Origin: Streptomyces sp. P3
GTDB lineage: Bacteria > Actinomycetota > Actinomycetes > Streptomycetales > Streptomycetaceae
Assembly (NCBI GenBank): GCA_016893485.2
Contig: JAFEKX020000001.1
Location: 1,550,001-1,614,000, forward strand
Length of the DNA: 64,000 bases
Direction: 5' to 3'
Shown here in pieces: positions 50,074 through 60,299 of this stretch. The notes below the pieces were generated by a model, which saw only the letters and a list, made by a program, of their open reading frames with translations, was not told where the DNA came from and made no database searches. Position 1 is the first letter of the stretch; each line of letters starts with the position of its first letter. The translations under genes were made by a program, and so were the position numbers.

Positions 50074-50100
50074 CCCATTCCGTGCGAGTGAGGAGTCGTA

Positions 50101-53100
50101 GTGATCAGCAGGAGGAACATGCTCGCGGGCGCGGTCGCCACGGTCGCGGCAGCGGCCGTGGACAGCGTGCCGGCGACGGCCGCCCCGGCATCCGGACAGA
50201 CGCGGGCATCGACACAGGCACAGCGCGGCGGGCTGCGCGTCACGGCGCCGACCGTGGAGTACGTCCAGCACCCGCTGGGGATCGACGTGCAACGCCCGCG
50301 GCTGAGCTGGCCGTTGGCGTCCGACGGAGTGGGCGTGCGCCAGAGCGCCTATCAGCTCCGCGTCGCCACCAGCGCGTCGGGCCTGTCCCGCCCGGACGTC
50401 TGGGACAGCGGGAAGGTCACGTCCGGCGAGTCCGTGCTGGTGTCCTACGGAGGTCCTGCTCTCAAGCCCCGTACGCGCTACCACTGGTCCGTTCGCGTGT
50501 GGGACGCCGACGGGCACGTCTCCGGCTGGAGCGCGCCCTCGTGGTGGGAGACCGGGCTGATGGACGCCCAGCAGTGGAGCGCCGACTGGATCTCCGCACC
50601 GGCGAGCCTCGTGGACGCGCCGTCCTTCGAGGGCGGTTCGTGGATCTGGTTCCCCGAGGGCGATCCGGCGAGCAGCGCTCCGGCGGCCACCCGTTGGTTC
50701 CGCCGTATCGCTCAACTGCCCGACGGCATCACGTCGGCCACACTCGCCATCACCGCCGACAACGTATATGCCGTCTCCCTGAACGGAGTTGAGGTCGCCC
50801 ACACCGACCTCGACACCGACAACGAGGACTGGAAGCGCCCGGCGGTGGTCGACGTGCTGGCGAGCGTGCGGGCCGGCGACAACGTTATCGCCGTCGCCGC
50901 CACCAACGCGACCGAGGGCCCGGCGGGGCTCGTCGCGGTGCTGGTCGTGCGGACCGCCTCCGGTGAGCAGAAGGTGTTCACCGACGGCTCCTGGAAGGCC
51001 ACGGACCAGGAACCGGCTCCCGGGTGGCGGGAGTTGGGGTTCGACGACGGGGGCTGGCCGGCGGTCCGGGTGGCGGCGGCCTGGGGTGGCGGACCGTGGG
51101 GGCGGGTCGTCCCCGTGTCGTACGCCGTCACGCAACTGCGGCACGAATTCCGGCTGCCGCGCAGGAAGGTGGCCCGCGCCCGCCTGTACGCCACGGCGCT
51201 CGGCCTGTACGAGAGCCACCTCAACGGCAGCCGGGTGGGCCTCGACCAGCTCGCTCCCGGCTGGACGGACTACCGCACCCGCGTCCAGTACCGGACGTAC
51301 GACGTCACCGACCTCCTGAGGCCCGGCGCCAACGCCATCGGGGCGTATCTGGCACCCGGCTGGTACGCGGGCAACGTGGGCATGTTCGGGCCCGGCCAGT
51401 ACGGTCAAGTCCCGGCGCTGCTGGCCCAGTTGGAGGTGGAGTACGCGGACGGGACGAGTGAGCGCATCGTTTCGGGCGCCGACTGGCGGGCCGCCGCCGG
51501 TCCGATCGTCGCCGCCGATCTCCTGAACGGCGAGACGTACGACGCGCGCAAGGAGACCCCGGGTTGGGCCTCACCCGGCTTCGACGACACCGGCTGGCTC
51601 GCCGCGCGAGGCATGGGTGGCGTCGGCGACATCGGTCCCGACCTGATCGTCGCGCAGGTGGACGGACCGGTGCGGGTGGAGCGGGAGCTGACACCGAAGA
51701 CCGTGACCCAACCCAAGCCCGGCGTCTACGTGTTGGACCTGGGCCAGAACATGGTGGGCTCGGTGCGGCTGCGTGTGTCGGGCGACGCGGGCACGACCGT
51801 CCGGCTCAGACACGCCGAGGTGCTCAACCCCGACGGCACCGTGTACACCGCGAACCTGCGGACCGCCGCGGCGACCGACACGTACACCCTCAAGGGCGGC
51901 GGGAAGGAGGAGGTCTACGAACCCCGGTTCACCTTCCACGGTTTCCGGTACGTCGAGGTGACCGGATTCCCGGGCACGCCGTCGGCGAGGACCGTCACCG
52001 GACGCGTCATGCATACGTCCGCCCCCTTCACCCTCGGCTTCGAGACCGACGTGCCGATGCTCAACCAGCTGCACCACAACATCACTTGGGGCCAGCGCGG
52101 CAACTTCCTCTCCGTTCCGACCGACACACCCGCACGCGACGAGCGCCTGGGCTGGACGGGGACATCAACGTCTTCGCGCCCACGGCCGCGTACACGATGG
52201 AGTCGGCCCGCTTCCTGTCCAAGTGGCTCGTCGACCTCCGGGACTCCCGGACCGCGGAGGGCTCGTTCACGGACGTGGCACCGATGGTCGGCACGGTCGG
52301 CAACGGCACGGCCGGCTGGGGCGACGCGGGGGTCACGGTCCCCTGGGCCCTCTACGAGGCGTACGGCGACCGCCAAGTCCTCGTGGACGCCTGGCCGTCC
52401 GTCCGGACCTGGCTGACGTACCTGGAGAGGAACAGCGACCAACTGCTGCGTCCGGACCAGGGATACGGCGACTGGCTGAACGTCGACGACGAGACCCCCA
52501 AGGACGTCATCGCCACCGCGTACTTCGCGCACAGCGCCGACCTCGCGGCGCGCATGGCCGGCGAACTGGGCGAGGACACCGCCCCGTACCTCGATCTCTT
52601 CGAGCGGATCCGAACGGCCTTCCAGAACGCGTACGTCACCTCCGACGCCAAGGTCAAGGGCGATACCCAGACGGCCTACGTCCTGGCGCTGTCGATGAAC
52701 CTGCTGCCGGACGCGTCACGGAAGGCGGCGTCCGACCGTCTCGTCGCGCTGATCGAGGCCAGGGACTGGCACCTGTCGACAGGCTTCCTCGGCACTCCCC
52801 GACTACTCCCCGTCCTGACCGACACAGGCCACACCGACGTCGCCTACCGCCTCCTGCAACAGCGCTCGTTCCCCAGCTGGGGCTACCAGATCGACCGGGG
52901 CTCCACCACGATGTGGGAGCGCTGGGACTCCATCCGGCCCGACGGCAGCTTCCAGGACGCGGGCATGAACTCCTTCAACCACTACGCCTACGGCTCGGTG
53001 GGGAATGGATGTACACGAACATCGCCGGCATCTCGGCGGGCGGGCCCGGCTACCGCGAGATCGTCATCCGCCCCCGCCCCGGCGGCGCCGTCACCACCGC

Positions 53101-53326
53101 CAGTGCCACGTTCACCTCGGTCTACGGCCCGGTCTCGACCCGTTGGCGGCTGCGGTCCGGCCGGTTCACGCTGACCTGCGCGGTACCGCCGAACACGACC
53201 GCCGAGGTGTGGATCCCCGCGTCCTCCCCGGACGCGGTGACCCACACGCACGGGACCTACCTGCGTCAGGAGGACGACTGCGCGGTGTACCGGGTCGGCT
53301 CCGGCACCCACCGCTTCACGACCTGA
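50101..53326 (+). CDS. Secreted GH78 alpha-L-rhamnosidase, Tat signal (two frameshifts)
   Basis: Multidomain rhamnosidase of about 1075 residues. The twin-arginine signal is SRRNMLAGAVATVAAAAV. N-terminal beta domains (YVQHPLGIDVQRPRLSWPLA; ARLYATALGLYESHLNGSRV) precede the (alpha/alpha)6 catalytic domain: TDTPARDERLGWTGD holds the general-acid region, GYGDWLNVDDETPKDVIATA and GSTTMWERWDSI, whose Glu is the probable base, follow. The C-terminal beta domain ends GSGTHRFTT. Single G losses at about 52159 (ggggac) and 53001 (ggggaa) split it. GTG 50101 is set by the signal peptide. It would cut rhamnose from plant pectins or glycosides outside the cell; control is probably through 50060-50073. 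Confidence 0.9.
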
Positions 53327-53406
53327 CCCAGGCGGTACGGCTGCCCGGAACGCTCACCGGGCCGGGCAGCCCGACCCGCGGCGGCACCCGGAGATCGGAG
53401 ACAGCC

Positions 53407-53835
53407 TCAAGACCCCGCAAGGAAGGTGAGCCGCACCTTCCGGTCGGGGTTGTCGCGGTTCGTGTCGACCAGGCACACCGACTGCCAGGTCCCCAGCTCC
53501 AGTCGACCCCCGACCACAGGCAACGTCGCATGCGGGGGTACGAAGGCCGGGAGGAGGTGGTCGCGGCCGTGGCCGGGGCTGCCGTGGCGGTGCTGCCAGC
53601 GGTCGTCGGCGGGGAGGAGGGTGTGCAGGGCGGCGAGGAGGTCGTCGTCACTGCCGGCGCCTGTCTCGAGGATCGCGATGCCCGCCGTGGCGTGCGGGAC
53701 GAAGAGGTTGAGGAGGCCGTCGCGGCCGGCCGCCGCCTCCCTCAGGAATGCCTCGCAGTCGCGGGTGAGGTCCATGACCCGCTCCCTCGAACCGGTGGTG
53801 ACGTTCAGGACTCGGGTGGTGAAGGCAGCAGACAT
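53407..53835 (-). CDS. YjbQ/UPF0047-family protein
   Basis: Intact 142-residue protein of the YjbQ family, some members of which have thiamine-phosphate-synthase activity in vitro while the physiological role is unclear. Typical motifs are LLNLFVPHATAGIAILE, DDDLLAALHTLLPADD, HRHGSPGHGRDHLLPAFVPP and LELGTWQSVCLVDTNRDNPD. ATG 53835 is the start that removes an unrelated Arg-rich extension. It is convergent with the rhamnosidase gene and divergent from the sulfonate operon. Confidence 0.85.
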   Translation of the reverse strand: MSAAFTTRVLNVTTGSRERVMDLTRDCEAFLREAAAGRDGLLNLFVPHATAGIAILETGAGSDDDLLAALHTLLPADDRWQHRHGSPGHGRDHLLPAFVPPHATLPVVGGRLELGTWQSVCLVDTNRDNPDRKVRLTFLAGS

Positions 53836-53922
53836 GTCTCCATCCTGGCCCATGCGACGGACTCGCCGTCCGCTTCGGGCCGCCCGGTCTGTGATACGGA
53901 GGGTCCAGTCCGCGAGACACCG

Positions 53923-53952
53923 TTGACCGTGGCACGCCATCTGACCTATTTT
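53923..53952 (+). promoter_or_regulatory. Promoter of the sulfonate operon
   Basis: TTGACC (53923-53928), an 18-base spacer and TATTTT (53947-53952) form a good sigma-70-type promoter. Expected initiation at about 53959-53960 would make the leader-peptide ATG at 53960 nearly or fully leaderless. Confidence 0.6.
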
Positions 53953-53959
53953 CGGCCGC

Positions 53960-54043
53960 ATGTTGCGTTCAGTTCTGCTCACCACGCGCGGTCACATCGA
54001 CCTGCTGCGGGTGGCCTCCGCCGCGTGTCGCCGCGGCTGCTGA
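53960..54043 (+). CDS. Cys-containing leader peptide of the sulfonate operon
   Basis: A 27-codon open frame translating to MLRSVLLTTRGHIDLLRVAS then AACRRGC. It fits the recurring Streptomyces leader-peptide pattern (LLTTR, HIDLLRVA, C-terminal Cys) found before sulfur-assimilation genes. Cys codons are 23 and 27, the last directly before the stop, where ribosome stalling under cysteine shortage would be sensed. It ends 127 bases before the permease start, room for an alternative RNA fold; CCGTCGCG near 54087 can pair with CGCGGCGG near 54110. Attenuation is an inference from the pattern and location. Confidence 0.8.
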   Translation: MLRSVLLTTRGHIDLLRVASAACRRGC

Positions 54044-54170
54044 CGTCTTCTTCCGCCTCACCCCCGCTCTTTTCCCGCACTCCGTCGCGCCCGCTCACAC
54101 CGTCGTGACGCGGCGGCGTTGAGGCGTACCCCCTTCCTCACCGGACGCTCTCCCCACCCGTGGAGCACCC

Positions 54171-55063
54171 ATGAGCATCAGTCACGCACCGCCCGATTCC
54201 TCCGGGTCCGATATTTCCCTATATCGACATCGAAGGCCGAGAACGGCGAGCCCGCTCCGCTCGATCTCGTCCCCCTCGTCCCCACCTCCTCGCGCCGCGC
54301 CCGTGTCCCCCGCTGGCTGCGCCGCACCACCGGCCCGCTGGTCCTGCTCGCGCTGTGGCAACTCCTCAGCAGTACGGGCGTGTTGACCTCCGACGTGCTC
54401 GCCTCGCCCGGGCGGATCGCCCACGTCGGCTGGGATCTGATCGACAGCGGTTCACTGACGTCCGCGATGACCACCTCGCTCCAGCGGGTCGCCGTAGGGC
54501 TGCTGCTCGGGACCGTCATCGGCACCGGACTCGCCCTGGTATCCGGCCTGTTCAGGATCGGCGAGGACCTGGTCGACGCCCCGGTGCAGATGCTGCGGAC
54601 GGTGCCCTTCGTGGGACTGATCCCGCTGTTCATCATCTGGTTCGGCATCGGCGAGGCCCCGAAGGTCGCCATCATCACGCTCGGCGTGACCTTCCCGCTC
54701 TACCTCAACGTCTACGCCGGAATCCGGGGCGTGGACAGCGAGTTGATCGAGGCCGGCGAATCGCTCGGACTGTCGCGCTGGGGGCTCGTACGGCATGTGG
54801 TGCTGCCGGGCGCGCTGCCCAACGCGATGACCGGGCTGCGCTACTCCCTCGGCATCGCCTGGCTGGCGCTCGTCTTCGCCGAGCAGATCAACGCGGACGC
54901 CGGGATCGGCTTCCTCATGGTGCAGGCACGGGACTTCCTGCAGACCGACGTGATCGTCGTCTGTCTGATCGTCTACGCCTTCCTCGGCCTGCTGGCCGAC
55001 TTCCTCGTCCGCACCCTCGAAAGGCTGCTGCTGCAATGGCGACCGACGTTCACGGGCCGGTGA
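54171..55063 (+). CDS. ssuC: Aliphatic sulfonate ABC transporter permease (frameshifted near N terminus)
   Basis: SsuC/TauC-type permease. After a polar N terminus (MSISHAPPDSSGSDISLY from ATG 54171) the frame changes near 54228 to APLDLVPLVPTSSRRARVPR and the first helix GPLVLLALWQLLSSTG. The remaining helices and the EAA-like loop (ELIEAGESLGLSRWGLVRHV) are typical, with IAWLALVFAEQINADAGIGF near the end. It precedes SsuB, SsuA and an SsuD-like monooxygenase, so sulfonate import is well supported. It overlaps the ATPase gene by 28 bases. Confidence 0.85.
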
Positions 55064-55802
55064 CCACCCGACCGGCGGACCCCTCGCCGGTGGCCGCGCA
55101 GGCGGTACGCGTCGAGGGGCTGACCCGCTCCTTCGACGGCCGTCCCGTCATCGACGAGCTCCAACTCGACGTACGGCAGGGCGAGTTCGTGGCGCTGCTG
55201 GGCCGCAGCGGCTGCGGCAAGTCCACGCTGCTGCGCATCCTCGCCGGGCTCGACCGGGACATCAAAGGCACCGTACTCGTCCCGCGCCGCAAGGCCGTCG
55301 CGTTCCAGGCGCCCCGGCTGATGCCGTGGAAGAAGGTGTGGCGCAACGTCCTGCTCGGACTGCCCGGGAAGCCCGAACGGGCCGTGGCGGAACAGGCGTT
55401 GGCGGAGGTCGGGCTCGGGGATCACGCCGACGCGTGGCCCAAGACGCTGTCCGGTGGTGAGGCACAGCGGGCCTCGCTGGCGCGGGCCCTGGTGCGCGAG
55501 CCGGATCTGCTGCTGCTCGACGAGCCGTTCGGGGCGCTCGACGCGCTCACCCGGATCAAGGCCCAGCGGCTGGTGGGCGAGCTGTGGCAACGGCGGGGCT
55601 GCGCCGTCCTGTTGGTGACCCACGATGTCGAGGAGGCGGTGCTGCTCGCCGACCGGGTGCTGGTGATGGACGACGGCGTCATCGCGCACGAGCAGCGGAT
55701 CGACCTCGACCGGCCGCGCGACATCACCGACCCCGGTTCGCCGAACTGCGCGCCGGGCTCCTGGAACGCCTCGGCGTCGACACCGCCGCCGAAGCAGCCT
55801 GA
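55036..55802 (+). CDS. ssuB: Aliphatic sulfonate ABC transporter ATP-binding protein (C-terminal frameshift)
   Basis: ATPase subunit of the sulfonate importer. Walker A is LLGRSGCGKSTLLRIL, Q-loop VAFQAPRLMPWKKVWRNV, signature LSGGEAQRASLARAL, Walker B DLLLLDEPFGALDAL and the H-loop LLVTHDVEEAV, all intact. One C is lost near 55733, after which RFAELRAGLLERLGVDTAAE completes the protein at 55802. ATG 55036 lies inside the permease gene, so the two are coupled. Length is about 255 residues. Confidence 0.9.
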
Positions 55803-55844
55803 ACTCCCGCACGCACCACACCAGTTACCGAGAACGGATCCCCC

Positions 55845-56868
55845 ATGCGACGACGTCTCGTCCCCGCCGCTCTGCTGCTCCCCCTCGCTCTCCTGCTCGC
55901 CGCCTGCGGCGGGAACTCGGCCGCCGAGACCTCGACCGGCACCGACGGCAAGGGCTCCCTCACGCTCAACGTCGGTGACCAGAAAGGCGGTTCGGAAGCC
56001 GTGCTGCGGGCCGCCGGTGAGCTCAAGAACCTGGACTACAAGATCAAGTGGTCCACGTTCACCTCCGGTCCGCCACTCCTGGAAGCCGTCAACGCCAAGG
56101 CCGTCGACATCGGCGGCGTCGGCAACACCCGCCGGTGTTCGCGGCGGGTGCCAACTCGAAGATCAAGGTGGTGGCCGCCTGGCACGGCACGTCCGACGGT
56201 GACGCCGTCCTCGTACCGAAGGACTCGAAGCTCTCCCGGCCCCAGCAGCTCAAGGGCAAGTCCATTGCCGTGGCGCAGGGTTCGTCCGCGCACTTCCAGC
56301 TGATCGCCTCACTCAAGGCGGCCGGGCTCTCGCTGAGCGACGTCAAGGTGAAGTACCTCCAACCCGCCGACGCGCTGGCCGCGTTCACGTCCGGCAAGGT
56401 CGACGCGTGGGCGGTGTGGGACCCGTACACCTCGCAGGTCCTCCAGGCCAAGCAGGGCCGCATCCTGACCTCCGGCGCGGGCGTGACCAACGGCCCTCCT
56501 TCCAGGTGGCGGCGCCAGGCGCGCTGGCGGACAAGAAGAAGGCCGCCGCGATCAAGGACTACCTCGACCGGCTGCGTCGCGCCCAGACCTGGGTGTTCAC
56601 GCACCAGGAGGAGTGGGCCAAGGTGTGGGCGAAGGACACCGGGCTGCCGTACGAGGTGGCGCTGGCGTCGGTGAAGCGGACCAACTCCACCCGGGTCTCG
56701 GTCGCCGTCGACAAGCCGCTCATCGCCTCCGAGCAGCAGATCGCCGACACGTTCACCCAACTCAAGCTCATTCCGCGAAAGGTGGACTTCGCCGACTTCG
56801 TGGACACGCGCTACAACGGCGACCTGCCGGCCTCCACCTCCGCCCCGCGCACCACGGGAGGTTCGTGA
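55845..56868 (+). CDS. ssuA: Aliphatic sulfonate ABC transporter substrate-binding lipoprotein (two frameshifts)
   Basis: SsuA/TauA-type binding protein with lipoprotein signal MRRRLVPAALLLPLALLLAA and lipobox ending at Cys. Typical stretches are LNVGDQKGGSEAVLRAAGEL, VDIGGVGNTPPVFAAGANSK (across a frame change near 56130), GKSIAVAQGSSAHFQLIASL and VDAWAVWDPYTSQVLQAKQG; another change near 56492 leads to SFQVAAPGALADKKKAAAIK. It ends two bases before the ATG of the monooxygenase gene. Confidence 0.9.
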
Positions 56869-56869
56869 C

Positions 56870-58014
56870 ATGAGCGTGCGTCTGCACTGGTTCCTGCCGA
56901 CCGGCGGCGACGGCCGTACGCTCGTCGACCGCCACGCCTACGGCCCCCACCGCGCGGGTGCGGTGCGCGGGGTGCGCCCGCCGGACATCGAGTACCTCGC
57001 CCAAATCGCCAAGGCGGCGGAGCAGTTGGGCTTCGAGGCGGTGCTGACGCCGACCGGCACGTGGTGCGAGGACGCCTGGCTGACGACGGTCGCGCTCGCC
57101 CAGCACACCGAACGGCTGAAGTTCCTGGTGGCGTTCCGGCCCGGGGTGATCTCACCGACGCTGGCCGCGCAGATGGCGGCGACCTATCAACGCGTCACGC
57201 GGGGGCGGCTGTTGCTCAATGTCGTCACCGGCGGCGACTCGGCCGAGCAGCGGCGGTTCGGCGACCACCTCGATCACGACCAGCGGTACGCGCGTACGGA
57301 CGAGTTCCTGTCGGTCGTACGCGGGGTGTGGCGCGGGGAGCCGTACGACTTCGACGGTGTCCATTACCAGGTCGAGGGCGGGCTGACGGCGTTGCCGCCC
57401 GATCCGGTGCCGCAGGTGTTCTTCGGCGGGTCGTCGGCGGCGGCCGGGCCGGTGGCCGCCCGCCATGCGGACGTGTATCTCACCTGGGGAGAACCGCCGG
57501 CGCAGGTCAAGGAGAAGATCGACTGGATTCGCGGGCTCGCCGAGCAGGGGAGGGGCGGGACGTGCGGTTCGGGGTACGGCTGCACACCATCTCGCGGGAC
57601 TCGTCGGCCGAGGCGTGGGCGACCGCGAACCGGCTCCTCGACGACCTCGACCCGGACACCGTCGCCGCCGCGCAGTCTGCGCTCGGGCGCAGTGAGTCGG
57701 TGGGGCAGCAGCGGATGCTGGCCCTGCACGGGGGCTCGCGGGACAAGCTGGAGATCCACCCGAACCTGTGGGCGGGCGTCGGTCTCGTCCGGGGTGGTGC
57801 GGGGACCGCGCTGGTCGGCAGCCACGCCGAGGTGGCCGACCTGATCGAGGAGTACCACTCGCTGGGCGTCGAGCACTTCGTGCTGTCCGGCTATCCGCAT
57901 CTGGAGGAGGCCTACTGGTTCGGGGAGGGCGTGATCCCCGAGCTGGCGGCGCGCGGGCTGGTCGAGGGGAGGGCGAAGGGTGGCCTGCCGTTGCTCGTGA
58001 GCAGCGGACGCTGA
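56870..58014 (+). CDS. ssuD: LLM-class FMNH2-dependent alkanesulfonate monooxygenase (frameshifted)
   Basis: SsuD-like flavin monooxygenase that would cleave the C-S bond of imported sulfonates to release sulfite. It starts [19 protein letters not shown] and has [80 protein letters not shown] and, after a frame change near 57550, [20 protein letters not shown] and [20 protein letters not shown], all strongly SsuD-like. No SsuE-type NADPH:FMN reductase gene is visible in the operon, so reduced flavin must come from another enzyme. Length is about 381 residues. Confidence 0.9.
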
Positions 58015-58056
58015 ATTGGCGGGAAGATCGACGACCTCGGTGCTGTTCGTACAAAC

Positions 58057-59215
58057 GTGAACAACACGCGTGAGGTCGACGTGGTCGTCATCGGCGCCGG
58101 ACAGGCTGGACTGGCCGGTGCCTATCACCTGCGGCGTACCGGTTTCGAGCCGGGGCGCGACTTCGTGGTGCTGGACCACGCGTCGGCGCCGGGCGGGGCC
58201 TGGCAGTACCGGTGGCCGTCGCTGACGTACGGCAAGGTGCACGGGATGCATGCCCTGCCGGGCATGGAGCTGACGGACGCCGATCCGGACCGGCCGTCCG
58301 CCGAGGTGATCGCCGAGTACTTCGCCGCGTACGAGCGGGCCTTCGACCTGCGGGTACGGCGGCCGGTCGATGTGAAGGCCGTGCGGGAGGGTGTGGGCGG
58401 GCGGCTGCTCGTCGAGACGTCGGACGGGTCGGACGGGTCGGACATTACGTGGTCGACGCGGGCGCTGATCAATGCGACGGGGACGTGGGACCGACCGTTC
58501 TGGCCGCGCTATCCGGGTCAAGAGACGTTCCGGGGCGGCAGTTGCACACCGCGCAGTATCCGGGGCCCGAGGAGTTCGCCGGGTTGCGGGTGGTCGTGGT
58601 GGGCGGGGGTGCGTCCGGCACCCAGCACCTGATGGAGCTCGCTCCGTACGCCGCCGCGACCACATGGGTGACCCGGCGTCCGCCGGTGTTCCGCGAGGGG
58701 CCGTTCACCGAGGACGTGGGGCGGGCTGCCGTCGCGCTGGTGGAGGAGCGGGTGCGCCAGGGGTTGCCGCCGAAGAGCGTGGTGTCGGTGACCGGGCTGC
58801 CCCTGAACGACGCGATCCGGCAGGCGATCGCGGACGGGGTCCTGGACCGGCAGCCCATGTTCGACCGCATCACGCCGGACGGCGTCTACTGGGCCGACGG
58901 CCGCCATGTGGACGCCGATGTCATCCTCTGGGCGACCGGCTTCCGCGCCGCGATCGACCACCTGGCGCCGCTGAAGCTGCGCGAGCCGGGTGGGGGATCC
59001 GGATCGAGGGGACGCGGGCGGTCGCCGATCCGAGGGTCCACCTCGTCGGCTACAGGCCGTCGGCGAGCACGATCGGGGCGAATCGGGCGGGGCGGGCGGC
59101 TGTGCGGGACATCAGGCGGTTGTTGGCGGGGAAGCGGTGGGGGTGGCTGTGGGTTGATGGGGGCGGTTTTGGTGGGGGCTTGGGGATGTGGGCGTGCGCT
59201 TATTGGGGGCGTTAG
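58057..59215 (+). CDS. FAD-dependent monooxygenase / flavoprotein (CzcO-FMO type; two frameshifts)
   Basis: Class B-like flavoprotein with two dinucleotide-binding motifs: VVVIGAGQAGLAGAYHLRRT for FAD at the N terminus and VVVVGGGASGTQHLMELA for NADPH near residue 190, and VILWATGFRAAIDHLAPLKL near the end. Shifts at about 58525 (ggggcggcag) and 58988 (gggggatcc) each lack one G. GTG 58057 is 42 bases after the SsuD stop. Position at the end of the sulfonate operon suggests a role with organosulfur compounds, but the substrate is unknown. Confidence 0.8.
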
Positions 59216-59410
59216 GCGCTGGTGGGTGGGGAGTTGGCCCAGTTGACCCTCGGCTGACGCCGTCCCGCCGGGGCACCGTCGCGGGCCAGGGCTCGTAGCG
59301 TCTTGCGTCCATGCCGAACAGCACATCAGCCAGCCCCGTCACGTCGTCGCGACCGGCATCAGGCGGCTCCCGTCGGAGTGGCGGGTGTCGCCCGGCGCCG
59401 TTTCCTGTGG

Positions 59411-60256
59411 TCACTTCTTGGGCTGGGTGCTGGTCTTCTGGGCCGCGTTGAACTCGGCGACATTGCGCTGGTGCTCTTCGTAGTTGGCTGTGAAGCGGGT
59501 GTCGCCGGGCTTGACGGTGACGAAGTACAGCCAGTCGCCCGGGGGCGGGTTGATCGCGGCACGCATCGCGTCCTCGCCCGGGTTGTCGATGGGGGTGGGC
59601 GGCAGGCCCATGCGCTGGTAGGAGTTGTACGGGCTCTCGACCCGGGTGTCGCTCGAGGACGTCTTCAACGTGGCGCGGTTCAGCGCGTAGTTGATGGTGG
59701 AGTCCATCTGCAGCGGCATCCCGCGCTCCAGCCGGTTGAAGATGACCCGGGCCACCTTCCCCATGTCGGCCTTCGTGGCCGCCTCGGCCTGCACGATGCT
59801 CGCGATGGTGACGGCCTGGTAGACGTTCATCGCGTTGCGCTGGGCGCCGGCGGCGACCGGGGCTCCGTTGAACTTCTGGTTGGCGGTGTTGACCATGAAC
59901 GACAGCAGTGACGCGGGCGTCGACTTCTTCTCCAGCGGATACGTCGCCGGGAAGAGATAGCCCTCGGGTTGGTTGCCCTCCGCGTCGTTCGGCAGCTTCA
60001 GGCCGGCCTTCGCGATCGACTTCTTCGTACTGCCGACCGGCAGTGCGAGGGCCTTGTCCACGGCTTCGTAGATCTGGCCCGAACGCCAGCCCTCCGGGAT
60101 CACGAGGGACGTCGGACGGGTGTCCCCCTCGCTCTCCAGGCTCAGCAGCGGCACCGCCACGGCGGTGCCGGCCACGACGGCCCCCGTCGCGATGAGGGCG
60201 ACCCGGCCCCTGCGGGTCAGTCGAATCGTGCTCCGTGGCGGAGTGTTCATCTGCAT
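59411..60256 (-). CDS. mltG: Endolytic transglycosylase MltG-type (YceG-like) protein
   Basis: Intact 281-residue membrane-anchored lytic transglycosylase that cuts nascent glycan strands. One N-terminal helix (VALIATGAVVAGTAVAVPLL) is followed by a LysM-like region (LVIPEGWRSGQIYEAVDKAL), PEGYLFPATYPL and the catalytic stretch VYQAVTIASIVQAEAATKAD with the conserved Glu; YNSYQRMGLPPTPIDNPGED and WLYFVTVKPGDTRFTANYEE complete the family. It is shorter than long actinobacterial MltG proteins with extended cytoplasmic tails, so it may be a paralogue. ATG 60256 or 60250. Confidence 0.85.
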   Translation of the reverse strand: MQMNTPPRSTIRLTRRGRVALIATGAVVAGTAVAVPLLSLESEGDTRPTSLVIPEGWRSGQIYEAVDKALALPVGSTKKSIAKAGLKLPNDAEGNQPEGYLFPATYPLEKKSTPASLLSFMVNTANQKFNGAPVAAGAQRNAMNVYQAVTIASIVQAEAATKADMGKVARVIFNRLERGMPLQMDSTINYALNRATLKTSSSDTRVESPYNSYQRMGLPPTPIDNPGEDAMRAAINPPPGDWLYFVTVKPGDTRFTANYEEHQRNVAEFNAAQKTSTQPKK

Positions 60257-60299
60257 GCGGGCACGGTAACCCGCATATGGTCACAAACCCGGCATATCT

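Larger units (their letters stand above)
49711..50100. other. Intergenic control region between amidase and rhamnosidase genes
   Basis: About 390 bases between divergent genes. It holds the two palindromic sites at 49918-49931 and 50060-50073; no small gene was convincing. Confidence 0.5.

Noticed and set aside
53836..53922. Operator for a sulfur regulator upstream of the leader peptide
   Set aside because: Several short inverted repeats exist, but none stands out from the GC-rich background.
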